From contig NW_022098045.1 of the NCBI RefSeq assembly GCF_002288925.2, forward strand, positions 1,343,826-1,407,825: a stretch of 64,000 nt of DNA, read 5' to 3'. How positions within the stretch are numbered: position 1 is the first letter of the stretch; every line of letters starts with the position of its first letter. Positions 36,523 through 47,282 of this stretch are shown here, piece after piece. The notes under the pieces are model-generated. The model had not been told where the DNA came from, searched no databases, and saw nothing but the letters and a program-made list of their open reading frames with translations. The position numbers were made by a program, and so were the translations under genes. The DNA is from Delphinapterus leucas. Its lineage: Eukaryota; Chordata; Mammalia; Artiodactyla; Monodontidae.

Positions 36523-36664
36523 GTAGGTCAGCACCAAACTCTGAATCCAGAAAATTGAGCATATCTGCAACTAATCAAGCTAACCAGTGAAAAATGTATA
36601 ATCTACTAAATTTGGTTATATCTGCTTAAAATTGTAGCCGTAATATGTACCCCTTTAAGAGCAA

Positions 36665-36667
<3 letters not shown>

Positions 36668-36702
<35 letters not shown>
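36668..36702. repeat. (TA)n microsatellite in NPFFR2 intron
   Basis: An AT/TA run of about 17 units, followed by a short CA run. Confidence 0.95.
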
Positions 36703-36707
<5 letters not shown>

Positions 36708-37409
36708 CACACACACTAAGGGTTCAGTAATAAAATAAAACTACTGAAGTTTCCATATTTTAAGATTAAATAATTAGGGATGATGCATGTTTTAGTTTGG
36801 GCTGCTATTAACAAGATACCATAGACTATTTGTTGAATGAATAAATGAAAAAATAATATTTGAAGTTTCAATAGCTGGTTTACAAAAAGAGCAAAATACC
36901 TAGAATTGCACCTTTGAAGTTACCCATAATTTAAGGGTGAGTAAGTGGGAGAATTCACTGATTAGAAGACTAGATGAAAACTTGGAATTTAAGACAGAAG
37001 AGCTTACACCATCAGTGAAGGACAGTGGAGCAGTCAAAGCTCAAGATAACTAGTCACTATATAAAGATAAGATAAATTTGTTTGGAGTTGCTGATGGGCC
37101 ACTTAAAAGCTCTAAGTTTCCTTACCTGCAGATCTGGAAAGTATTAATTTTCAATTTTATAGAGTCGTCACAAAAATCAAAGAAGATTCAATAGATGATA
37201 GTACTTTGAAAAATATAAAATGTTATACAGTTATATGATAGTATGATTATCTTATAATGAACATAATGAATATCAGTAATAACAAAATTAAGAATCACAA
37301 TAACAAAATATCAGTAAAATGAATCAGGCTTACTCTACATACTGATCATTGTCATGCTCAACAGAGGACACAGAACACTGGGAAGGTGCATAAACAGAAC
37401 TCATCATGG

Positions 37410-37660
37410 GAACTCTCAGACTCATAGCTGTGAAACAAACCACCAAAACACTTAGTGGCTTAAAACAGTAATGCTTTTAATATTTGTCACAACTCTGTGG
37501 ATTGGCTGGGTGCCTCTGTGTGGTTCTCCTGCTCTGTGCCTTGTAGCTGAAATCAGTCACTCTTTTGCTTATGCCATGCTTGCTAATGTTCAACTAACTG
37601 GCCAAAGCAAGCTGCATGGCCAAGCACGCAGGTCATGTGTGAGGGGACCACAGAAGGGCA
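37410..37660 (-). mobile_element. Diverged MLT1-like LTR fragment, antisense
   Basis: 'cacttagtggcttaaaacagtaatgcttttaatatttgtcacaactctgtgg' and 'tggctgggtgcctctg...ggttctcctgctctg' follow antisense MLT1 order. A short scrap at 36790-36830 ('gtttgggctgctattaacaagataccatagacta') is similar. Confidence 0.6.
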
Positions 37661-37669
37661 TGAAGGGAC

Positions 37670-37850
37670 ATTTAAGAACATGGGCTCTGGAGCCAAAATA
37701 CATGTGTAAAAATCATGTGTAATTATGGGCAAGATTTTTTACCTTTTCTAAGGCTTTTCCCCATCTTTTAAATAAGAAAGCTTACAGAGGCAATCCATGC
37801 AAACCAACAGAAAGGAGCCTGGAACAGAATATTAAATGCTCATGCTCAAT
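37670..37850 (+). mobile_element. MIR SINE fragment
   Basis: 'gaacatgggctctggagcc', 'ttatgggcaagattttttaccttttctaaggcttt', 'cctggaacagaatattaaatgctca' follow MIR. Confidence 0.6.
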
Positions 37851-37986
37851 GTTGACTAGTTACAATAGTACTTTGATTATTAATAGTGTCTGATATACTC
37901 CACTCATTAATTTTTTCAGTTGACATTTATCTCATATATTAATTACAGAAACTGGTAATGCACGCCTCCCTACTAATGGTAACTTT

Positions 37987-38084
37987 CTATATTTGAGGGG
38001 GAATATGTATGGAAGACTGTAATTACTGAAATAATCTATATTTGAGGGGGAATATGTATGGAAGACTGTAATTACTGAAATAAA
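37987..38084 (+). repeat. 49-bp tandem duplication upstream of NPFFR2 last exon
   Basis: The unit starting CTATATTTGAGGGGGAATAT and ending ATTACTGAAATAA occurs twice with no internal mismatch (37987-38035; 38036-38084). It ends 65 bp before the last exon. Confidence 0.97.
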
Positions 38085-38149
38085 TTTAATTAATGACTTG
38101 GTCAGAAGTTATGGGGCAGTCCTTCACTGATATTTGCCTTTAATTACAG

Positions 38150-39334
38150 GTTCCAGTGTGTCGTCTACCCTTTTAAACCAAAGCTCACTATCAAGACAGC
38201 ATCTGTCATCATTATGATCATCTGGATCCTGGCCATCGTCATTATGTCCCCATCTGCAATAATGTTACATGTACAGGAAGAAAAATATTACCGAGTGCGA
38301 CTCAACTCCCAGAATAAAACCAGCCCAGTCTACTGGTGCCGGGAAGACTGGCCAAATCGGGAAATGAGGAAGATCTATACCACTGTGCTGTTTGCTAACA
38401 TCTACCTGGCTCCCCTGTCCCTCAACGTCATCATGTATGGAAGGATTGGAATTGCACTCTCCAAGACAACAGTGCCCCCCTCAGGCAAACAGAACCAGGA
38501 ACAGTGGCACGTGGTGACCAAGAAGCAGCAGAAGGTCATTAAGATGCTCCTGACTGTGGCCCTGCTTTTCATTCTCTCCTGGCTGCCCCTGTGGACTCAT
38601 GATGCTCTCACACTATGTTGACCTGTCTCTGAATGAACTGCAGGTCATCAACACCTACATCTACCCTTTGGCACACTGGCTGGCCTTTGGCAACAGCAGC
38701 ATCAACCCCATCATTTATGGTTTCTTCAATGAGAATTTTCGCCATGGTTTCCAAGATGCTTTTCGCCTCCATCTCTGCCAATAAAGAGAAAAGCCCAAGG
38801 AAGCCTACACCCTAAGAGCTAAAAACAATGTGGTCATCAACATATCTCATCTGTCAGCTCAAGAATCTACAATTAAAAACCCACATGAGGGCTTCCCTGG
38901 TGGCATAGTGGTTAAGAATCTGCCTGCCAAGGCAGGGGACACGGGTTCGAGTCCTGGTCCGGGAAGATCCCACATGCCGCGGAGCAACTAAACCCATGAG
39001 CCACAGCTACTGAGCCCTTGCTCTAGAGCCCACGAGCCACAACTACTGAAGCCTGCGCACCTAGAGCCTGTGCTCCGCAGCAAGAGAAGCCATCACAACG
39101 AGAAGCCTGCACACAGCGACGAAGATTAGGCTCCGCTCAACACAACTAGAGAAAAGCCTGTGCACAGCAACGAAGACTCAACGCAGCCAAAAATAAATAA
39201 ATAAAATAAATAAATTTATTAAAAACACACACACACACACATGAGGATATTGTGCTTTGTAGGAAAAGTGCTGAAAAACCCATACAGGAATTAATGATCA
39301 AAAATTTGAACTTACCGATAGCAATGAGATGTAA
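38150..39334 (+). pseudogene. NPFFR2: NPFFR2 terminal exon (TM4-TM7 and C-tail), disrupted
   Basis: The acceptor TTACAG precedes 38150, and the first base completes the Arg codon of the DRF motif. TM4, loop 2 (with the SPVYWC cysteine), TM5, loop 3 and TM6 (ILSWLPLWT) read in frame to 38597. At 38598 only C remains of an expected Leu codon (2-nt deletion), so translation ends at TGA 38619-38621. In the +1-shifted frame from 38599 there are 61 clean codons covering loop 3, TM7 (NPIIY) and helix 8, ending at TAA 38782-38784 where a Lys codon is expected. C-tail homology continues to about 38888, is split by a SINE, resumes at about 39244 (RKSAEKP), suffers a roughly 4-nt deletion near 39310 and reaches the likely ancestral TAA at 39332. 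Confidence 0.88.
38889..39217 (+). mobile_element. CHR-1-type SINE inside the NPFFR2 last exon
   Basis: A tRNA-derived SINE starting GGCTTCCCTGGTGGC, with the repeated 'agccacaactactga' modules and a tail of AAATA units, interrupts the receptor C-tail codons. The flanks match: ATTAAAAAC..CACATGAG before it and ATTAAAAAC followed by an expanded CA run and CACATGAG after it, so the target-site duplication is clear but the downstream copy has grown by CA slippage. Insertion is in sense orientation. Confidence 0.92.
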
Positions 39335-41090
39335 AAGGAGCTGGTGTGATGATTTTAACTCTACTGTGTGTTATATGGTGAAATACTGTTGCTTTTTATG
39401 GCTTTGTACTTCAGTTCTTCTTAAGAATGTTAGAAGCTCTCTCTGGAAAATAGTAAACAAAATGACCTTCTGTTTGTAATCAATCTTACTGTATTTAAAA
39501 TACATACAGAGACCGATATACAAATTTGCCTGGATAAATCAATTTTCTAGGACCAGTTTTCAAAGCCTGATCTTTTCCCACTTAGCTATTTGTGTATGAA
39601 TCGAGCATGTGTTTTATGTCTATATATATGTATGCAACACACATACACACATATACATTTTCTTCAAATGGTGATAAATGGGCAGTTCTTTGCATGAGAG
39701 CACATTTTATGAATTCTCCCTTTGCTTTTGAATTGGAAATTTTAGACTACAGAACTATTTATCTGTTTGTGCTTTTAAAATGTACTTAGCTTTCTTAGAA
39801 ATAAGAGCTGCAATAGCAAATAAAGGGACACTGTATTTCTTTGTAATTAAAAGTTGATTTTTTTTCCTTTCAAAGAGTACAAAGTTGGTAAAGCCATAAC
39901 ATTGTTCCATAGGAGTTATTGTTGGCTTTTTAATACTTTCATAAATGAATTTAAGCCCTAGCTGAACCCATGTTTCTTGCAGAGGTGATTCAAGATCCCA
40001 ACTAGACCTCCTTTCTAACAGAATCTCTGACATAAAGAAACAAAGCTTTTAATAATGCAGCAGGTGGCAGAAGGATGGCAGCTCTCTTCTAAAGGGCTTA
40101 ATCAGAGATGTTCAACAATCATCATAAGACTCCCATAAAGTTTGAACAAAGCAAGACTGATTATCCCAGATCTCCTACTGGGCACAAAATGTAAGGCACA
40201 GAAGTCCTACTGGATAGAAAGTTAACACTACTATTAAAAAGAGAATGGTGAACCCCTGGATTCTGCTAGGTTACGATTATGTAGTGACAATAGTTGTAAA
40301 TGCTAGCTTTTATTCTAGGATGAGATAGTCCTTAGAAAATTGGAAATTATAAAATAACAAATAGTTTGGCAAATAAAAATAAATCTCTGGGCCTGGACCT
40401 ATCATGTTTTTCCAATCATTAACGTGGTTCAGGCTAAAAGCTTTTCAACTTTATAGGCCTTTGAGCAAATAATTGTTCAGTTTTCAATTGGTTTATGCTA
40501 TATGATATTTGAATATGTATGTGTTACATATTTCCAAAACCTTTTTCAAATTTCATTATTTCCTCTACAGCATATGGTCTATGTGTTATGAAGAACTTAT
40601 TTGGGACTTCCTCAATGACCATTTTTCTGATTATAAAACTAATAAAAATTACATTATAAAATGTAAAAACAGGTATTATAAAAACAACACCTAATACTTT
40701 TAGAGTTTTCATGAAGTACAGAATAGTACAAAAATTACATGTAATTCCTCTTTAAGGAAAAAAAACAGTGAAAACACTTATTCTAAACAAAACTTAGATC
40801 AGCATCTTGTATGTATGCCTTCGCCAAGAGTGATTATTTAAGAATGATTATTTTGTCGTTGCCTACCTCACAGTATCATTAACACATTAAATTTCTTTCT
40901 TCAACTTTGCTACTTAATTGTGAAAAATCATTTAAATTTGTTGTTTTCATTACTAATGTAGCTGAACATTGTTCTGTCTCTTACTAATTTGTATTTATTC
41001 CTCTTCCCATTCTTAGGCCATTTTCCCGTCATATTTTTGTTGTTTTTGTCTTTTATTTATTGCTATGCATTTTTTGTATCAGCCATCAAT
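39335..41090. other. NPFFR2 3' flank, unassigned
   Basis: Probable ancestral 3' UTR followed by AT-rich sequence. No further exon or recognisable repeat was seen, apart from short alternating TA/CA stretches at about 39620-39660. Confidence 0.4.
39819..39824 (+). promoter_or_regulatory. Possible polyadenylation signal downstream of NPFFR2
   Basis: AATAAA lies about 485 bp beyond the ancestral stop codon in otherwise unremarkable 3' sequence. In AT-rich DNA such hexamers are common, so this is a candidate only. Confidence 0.25.
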
Positions 41091-41094
41091 AACA

Positions 41095-41620
41095 GGCAGA
41101 AAGATCTTTTTTAAAAACATAAAAATAATGTCACTTCTCTGCTTAAAAGCCATTAATCATTTCTCTTCAAATTAGGAAAATAAAACAAACTCCTTACCAA
41201 GACTTATACACCTTTACTTTTCTGCCCCCGTCCACCTCTTAACCTCATCTCAAACCCAACTCTCATCATTTACACTGCCTGCCTGTATGCTACTCTATCT
41301 TTGCCTAGTTCTTGGCTGCTTCTGGGTTTGCACCTGTTTTCTTCCTGTCAGAAATGTTCTTCCCATTGGCCTCCACGGGCTGGCTCTCTCATCCTTTAGG
41401 ACTCAAACTAAAACTCCCCTGAGCTTTGTTTATTCCTTCATAGCAATTCTCATTATCTGCAATTATGTTCAGAACTCATTTATTTACTTGTGTACTATCC
41501 ATATGCCCTACCAGAAGGTAAACACTATAAGGGCAGGAATGTTGTCTTGTGTATCACTGTATCTCCACTGCCTGAGCAAGTGTTTGGCACAAAATGGATG
41601 CACAATAAATATTTATTAAA
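41095..41620 (+). mobile_element. L2 3' part, sense
   Basis: 'aagatcttttttaaaaacataaaaataatgtcacttctctgcttaaaa', 'tggctctctcatcctttaggactcaaactaaaac', and 'gtaaacactataagggcaggaatgttgtcttgtgtatc...gcacaataaatatttatta' follow the L2 end in order over about 520 bp. Confidence 0.8.
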
Positions 41621-41624
41621 CCAA

Positions 41625-42239
41625 TTAATTAAGTAGTTGCAAATATTTTCCAGTAATAATTTGCATTCTAATTAATAATTGTTATATTTTATTTTTAGAT
41701 ATTGAAAAGAATTCAGAATATAATGGAAACACTGGATAATTTAGAAAAGCAGAAGAAATAAAACGATTTCTTATCTGGTCACCTAGTGATAACCATTCTT
41801 TCTGTCATCTTGGGGCAGGTGTACATGCTTTCTTTAGCAAAGTTAGGATTCTGGGGCATGTACTTTATAAGATTTTATTCACTTATAACTTTATTCATTT
41901 GTGTATCAAGAACACATTTCCATGTTGTTTAATATTCTTCAAATATTTTATTCATGTATAATTGCATGACTAAAATGCATGTACATTTGTTAATGTTTTA
42001 ATACACATTGTCAAATATTTCTTAAACAGGTTTTAATATTTTATACTTCCCTTAGTGGTGTTTGCTCACTCACACACTCTCAAATATTGCATATTCTATA
42101 AAACAAATTTTTCTTGCTAGTTTGGTAAGATAGAACGTGTATCCCCATGTTTAATTTCATTTCATTGTTATGCAGCTGGACGTTAAATTAATCTTTATTC
42201 AGTTTGATTCATTTGTATTCACTTATCTTCACTTGTACA
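41625..42239. other. Possible old LINE debris, unassigned
   Basis: Diverged sequence ('ctggtcacctagtgataaccattctttctgtcatct...tttaatttcatttcattgttatgcag') with the feel of old LINE remnants. I cannot place it firmly. Confidence 0.3.
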
Positions 42240-42720
42240 TGTAGGGGAGGAAAACATTTCCCTTCTCTTCTTGGTTCCTTGGCTGACCTAATAATTAAAT
42301 TGACATAAGACAGAGTAACAGGAGAAAAACAAATTTAATTACATATGTATGGGAGCCCCACAAAGACATGAGAGGCTCCTGGACAGTCAGGAAATTGCGG
42401 CTTATATGTCATCCTGAGCTAAGGAGAAGGGGGGTAGGGGTTGAGACTTCAAAGGAGAGGAAGACTATTCACAGGAAAATGGGAAGAGCAAATATTTATT
42501 ACACAAATGTTTGTCATGCCACACAAAGTCTTATGTAAAAAAAATGTATGTTTGGTAATAGCGCTCTTCCTGGTACAGGCTCCCTATCTAAATTCTTTTA
42601 GACAGTTAAGGGAGAGATAAAAAGCTCTTCTTGAGTCTGTCAGGCCTTAATCACGTTCAGCTTGAAATAACCACATGCCAAAGTGGCACGTTCTGGAATG
42701 ACCTCTTCTGAACCCCATCA
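42240..42720 (-). mobile_element. ERV1-like LTR, antisense
   Basis: Bounded by TGTAGGGG and CCCATCA. On the minus strand it has U3-like text, 'ataaatatttgctc', a C/T-rich core and 'gttactctgtcttatgtcaatttaattattaggtcagcc' near its end, as in several mammalian LTRs. I could not find a matching target duplication. Confidence 0.55.
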
Positions 42721-42870
42721 TGTTCATTTGCATTTCCTTCTTAGTCAATTCCCTCTTCATGTCCTTTGCTATCTTGTCAGTTAGGTTACATGATTTTCCT
42801 TCTCAGCAATCTGTAAAAGTGCTCCCTAATTCAGGATATTAATCTCTGACCATCAGACATGTTTCAAACA
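42721..42870 (-). mobile_element. Old L1 ORF2 fragment, antisense
   Basis: 'gttcatttgcatttccttcttagtcaattccctcttcatgtcctttgctatcttgtcag' is reverse-strand L1 ORF2 3' text. Confidence 0.5.
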
Positions 42871-43004
42871 TTTACTCTATTTGATGTGTGACTATGTATA
42901 TGCATAGATATGAGGGTAAAGGTTAAGCCACTATGATGGAATTCAAAAATACATTAGCTTAAAGGATATAGATGTTAATTTTGTACCTGTTAGTGGTCCA
43001 GTTT

Positions 43005-43280
43005 AATGGGGACCTTATTACCATATAGTAGCAATTTTACAGATGAGGAATTGACCTCACAGAAGTAAAGGAAACTGTCCAGAGTTGCATAACAAAGTGA
43101 CTCATGGAGCCATATTCTAACCCATGTCAGCATTTAACGAGTATTTATTATGTGGCAGGCACTGTTCTACAGGAATCATCTCACTGAATCCTTATATACT
43201 ATGAAGTGAGTGTTACCAATATTCACCTTTTCAGACAGACACAAAAGCTGAAGCTTAGAAATATTAAGTATTAACATAGG
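43005..43280 (-). mobile_element. Two adjacent antisense MIR copies
   Basis: First copy: 'caattttacagatgaggaattgacctcacagaagtaaagg...agagttgcataacaaagtgac'. Second copy from about 43130: 'gagtatttattatgtggcaggcactgttctacaggaatcatctcactgaatcc'. Both run in the same direction. Confidence 0.75.
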
Positions 43281-43284
43281 GAAG

Positions 43285-43480
43285 CAATTAAAATATTTAT
43301 TCAGGATTCAGATTGTCTGGGGTTGCATCTTGGGTCTGCCATCTAGACATCGATTTCTAAAATTCTCAATACTTCAGTTTCCTCAACTGTAAAATGGACA
43401 TAATAATAAAATCATTTGAAAATTTAATGCAATACCATACTTAAATACATTAGAACTATACCTAGTACTCTTCCATTTAT
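43285..43480 (+). mobile_element. MIR SINE, sense
   Basis: 'ggattcagattgtctggggttgcatcttgggtctgcca' and 'cttcagtttcctcaactgtaaaatggacataataat' are MIR. Confidence 0.85.
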
Positions 43481-43484
43481 CAAG

Positions 43485-44040
43485 AGGAAACACAGTTCAT
43501 ATCAGATTAATGCCTATTACCAATTTTTTAGAGGCTTAGTACTACTTATATAAAAACTCAGAGGTTAAAGATGACTGTTCTAAATTGGCCGCTCGGACAA
43601 TAGTCATTAAAGACAAACAACAGTATAAAAACTTGATCTTTCATTGAGCCTTATGTGCCAGAAAATAAATATAACATGCATTATGACTTTCTTCTACTTC
43701 ACTGCTTTCTTTTATATTTCTAGCTATCTTTCTTTTCCAAGCAGTACTTTTTGCAAAAGAGTATACCTCATTACAAAAAGAAGAAAGCTACAGCTATTTC
43801 TTCTACAGATCTTTCCATGTAAACAGAGAGTTCTCAAGTATACATCTTCAGAGACTGTGGGAAATTAATGAAATTGTGCTGCCGAATAACTAAATGGTGA
43901 AGTAACACACAATGTAAAAGTGAAGTAAATATTAAGATAATTTAAAAATAATATCCAAAATAGCAAATGACATTGCACATTTTAGTTGTTTTTATTCCCA
44001 AATTCATAACCTTTTTACTATTATTATACCGACTATTATT
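43485..44040. other. AT-rich non-coding sequence
   Basis: No gene or repeat family recognised. Confidence 0.45.
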
Positions 44041-44044
44041 TTAA

Positions 44045-44215
44045 AAGGAGTCAGACTTTGGAGTCAAAGGACCAGAATTCAGATTCTGTGTACTAAATGC
44101 CCATACACTTAGACAGGTGACTTCTCTGAGCTTCAGTTGTCTCATGTATAGATCAATTTTGATAGTGACGTTTGCGTTACAGGTGTTGTGATGAATGACT
44201 GAATCAAGGTATGGA
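44045..44215 (+). mobile_element. MIR SINE
   Basis: 'agtcagactttggagtcaaaggaccagaattcagattctg' and 'gacaggtgacttctctgagcttcagttgtctcatgta' fit MIR. Confidence 0.8.
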
Positions 44216-44219
44216 AATT

Positions 44220-46785
44220 TCTAGAAACATATGACACTGCACACATATTTATCAAGAGTAACTTTTCCTCCATTCATCATCCAATGTGATTTTTCCTCAA
44301 GATCCTTATGTTATGGGATCAATCGCAAACATCTGTGTTCTATTTTCTGTTGAAGTTCCATTTATATGATTATAACCCAGATATAACTAGGACCTTATAG
44401 CTATATCTGGATTACAACATTGTATTGTTCTTGTCTTATTCCAACCTTGGGGCAGGATTCAACACTTTTCTTCACTCCCCAAAATAAATCCACTCCATTT
44501 GTGTAAATGGGGGCTCTTACACATAGCCAGATAGGAAAAAAGGGCACATCACATACCATAAAGAGAAACTTCATAAAAATCAATATGAAATGTCTCTATT
44601 CCACCACGTTGTCCACAGAGTTCCATCTTTGGCTGCCTTTTCTTCCCCATGCAGTCTCTCTGAGTAAAACTCTCCCTTATCCCAGTTCATCCTCTTAGTT
44701 AATTTCTCTCTCTTTTTTTTTTTACTTCCCTTATATACCACATGAGCTGAGATAAAGGATTCCTTTAAAGAAAACAGGTATTGTTATCCAAAGAAGAGAA
44801 ACGGATATTGGAAAGGCAAAATTCAATAAACTCCAGTTTCTCCCATGGTTTATCAAAGTCAGTCTTCTTCCCAAACACTTGATTATGAATATTCTTCCAC
44901 TTAATGAAACACAGCCCTAACACATACAACTAAAGACATCCTTAAGCCACTTCCAAAATGAGATGACACAAATTCATGTTTGGTTACTGAATCCAACTCT
45001 AGGTCCTTATCTCACAGTGATGTGATTCACTCTTGATCATGGATCTTCAGGCCACACAACCAATGGCTGTGATAAGTTTAATAATACTCAATACACATGA
45101 TATACAATGACTAAAAAAAAGTATAAATCATAATAAAATTACTGTTTGGGGAAAGGGCAAAAAATATAGTAATTACTGGTTTGTAGTATATTCTGTGGCC
45201 AAATCTGAAGAATTCCCATTATTGAGGAGATGCATGATGAAAACACCCTAAAATTCTTATTAATATGGGTTGGAGAGAGGGCTGTGGGAACTATGTTAGT
45301 GGTTTAGCAATCTCAGCTCTTTATTTGGCAGAATACATTTTTACAACTTCATGGGCTAGTAGCCAAAGCCATAGGTCTTATGAAGTCAAGTTTCTTAGGC
45401 CTTTAGCAGCAGACTCTTTCCATCCTCCCAGCCACTTGGAACACCTCACTTCTACCAGTCAATTTCTGTATTAGGACTCTTTGAGTTACGAGTAATAGAG
45501 CCTGAACTTAAATTTGCTTTCAAACAGGAGGGAATTTATTGCCTCGTATTATCTGAATATCCAGTGGTGGGCAAGTCAGGTATGACTTGATCCAGGTGCT
45601 CTAAAGACATTGGCTAAAACCTATCTCTCCAGCTCTTGGCTCTGACTTTTTCCATGTTAGCTGAATTCTCAGGCACATAATTTCCTATAGTAGCTGGATT
45701 CTCGGAGTCCCAGATTCAAATCTAAAAATCTTGGTAATGTTAATGGAAATAGAACTTTGTGTCTTCCCCAAATAGTTTTCATAGAAATCTGAGGATTACA
45801 TCTTATTTAATGGAGCCAGGTACATATCCTCCTTGTGACAGGGATTTTGTCTAGGGAGATAAAACATATTGACAGCCCAAGCTACAGCTTCATTCCCACC
45901 CCTGGATATTGATAATATCCCTTTACAAACCACAGGACCTTAAGATGTATGCCCTCCACCACACAAACACCAAAAAAATTGTGACATTACGACTAGAAAA
46001 CTGGAAATGAAGGCTCATGCCGAGCAGGCACAAGTAATAAATGCACTAGACACATAGCATTCACGTGTGTAACTTCATACTCAATCTTTCTAGGATTATA
46101 CTCCTTCAGTGGTAATGAAGATGGTAAATAATAATTTACCATGTAAAAATAGTACTTTGGGGTCTTTTAGAGGCATTTGTCCACACATCATTCAGTACTC
46201 TTCCTGGCCACGAAAGCAATGAGGATAAACTCAGAAGTCAGTTAATTTTTTTAAGGGAAATATGAATGTGATTTTTTCACATTTCCAGCAGTAATGATAG
46301 CGCTGATGTGTCTTCTGCCTTATGAAATGCCAGCAGACCCATGTACATGGTCCTACTTCCCTCTTTCCAGAGGATACTTATTTGGGGGGAGGAATTATTA
46401 GAAATTTTGGAAGAATGCTAACTAGAATGACGGTGACAAAAATCTAAGTTGATAACCGATGGGCAAAGCAATCCAAACTGAAATGCTTTTGACTTTTCAG
46501 AGGGAGAAATTCTTTAGCAAACTATGCAGGATTCCTGTTGCCATTCCAAAGATTCCAACCCAACCAGTTTAGATAGTCTGAATCCCACTAGGTAGCGTAT
46601 TTGAAGCAATTAGTAAACTGTATTCGTTGAATTTTAGTCCGACGATGGTACTTAGGAAATACTATTCTGTGAGGGCTATTACCCAGTTTGAAAGAGTATT
46701 TTCTAAATGCTTGATAATGTATAACAGAAGACAGAAATTTCAAAAGATGCCACGTTGTTAATGCTGTTAGAAAATCTGAAAGGCC
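44220..46785. other. Mostly unassigned non-coding sequence
   Basis: 45490-45790 ('gaacttaaatttgctttcaaacaggagggaatttattgcctcg...ccagctcttggctctgac') resembles a dispersed old repeat that I cannot name. The rest shows nothing recognisable. Confidence 0.35.
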
Positions 46786-46789
46786 AGCC

Positions 46790-46985
46790 TGAGATAATGA
46801 TAGTCACCTTGTATTAAGATCTTACTACATGACAAGTACTTTACATTCACTACTGCATTTAATCCTCACTATGACTGCAAAGTATATACTACCCACATTT
46901 CACATGAGAAAACTGAAGCCCAGAGAGGCCAAATAAGGTTATTCAACAAATAATTTTGAAACCAGTATTTAAATTCAGGAGTGTT
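46790..46985 (-). mobile_element. MIR SINE, antisense
   Basis: 'tttaatcctcactatgactgcaaagtatatactacccacatttcacatgagaaaactgaagcccagagagg' is the MIR core reversed. Confidence 0.88.
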
Positions 46986-47094
46986 GAATGCCAAAACCCA
47001 TAAAAATAATCAATTTGTTTAAAAAACCCTTTTATGAATTATTTGCAGGTAAATATTAAGCAAAAATAGCATTGCTCATTCAAAGCACTTTGAT

Positions 47095-47275
47095 GTAGAT
47101 AAATAGCACAGACTGGAGTTTGAGGCATTGGAACTTTAACTCTGCAATTTGCTAACTACATAACTAGCAAGGAAATTTACTAAGGTATTCTAAGACTCAC
47201 TTTCCTTATTGATGAAAGGGAAATAATGTATTTATCACATTATAGGGAGTCATGCAGTATCGGGTACATATGGAA
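47095..47275 (+). mobile_element. MIR SINE
   Basis: 'cagactggagtttgaggcattggaactttaactctgcaatttgctaac' and 'tctaagactcactttccttattgatgaaagggaaataatg' follow MIR. Confidence 0.75.
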
Positions 47276-47282
47276 AACTGTG

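Larger units (their letters stand above)
33408..39334 (+). pseudogene. NPFFR2: NPFFR2, neuropeptide FF receptor 2, probably inactivated
   Basis: NPFFR2 is a rhodopsin-class GPCR for the RFamide peptides NPFF and NPAF, acting at the plasma membrane mainly through Gi/o. Three exons are seen, with GT/AG introns of about 2.7 and 1.6 kb. The start at 33415 matches the short human isoform (about 420 aa, from memory). TM1 is about residues 44-70 and TM2 80-105; the TM3 disulfide Cys is C118, and the DR motif ends at the exon 3/4 junction (R143) followed by F. All conserved segments read in frame to T292. A 2-nt deletion at 38598 then shifts the frame to a TGA at 38619, predicting a 299-aa product without TM7. 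TM7 with its NPIIY motif survives in the shifted frame. A TAA after helix 8, a SINE insertion and a further indel follow. The upstream exon of the long isoform is not recognised and may lie outside the window. A sequencing error at the TM6 site is the main alternative. Confidence 0.88.
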
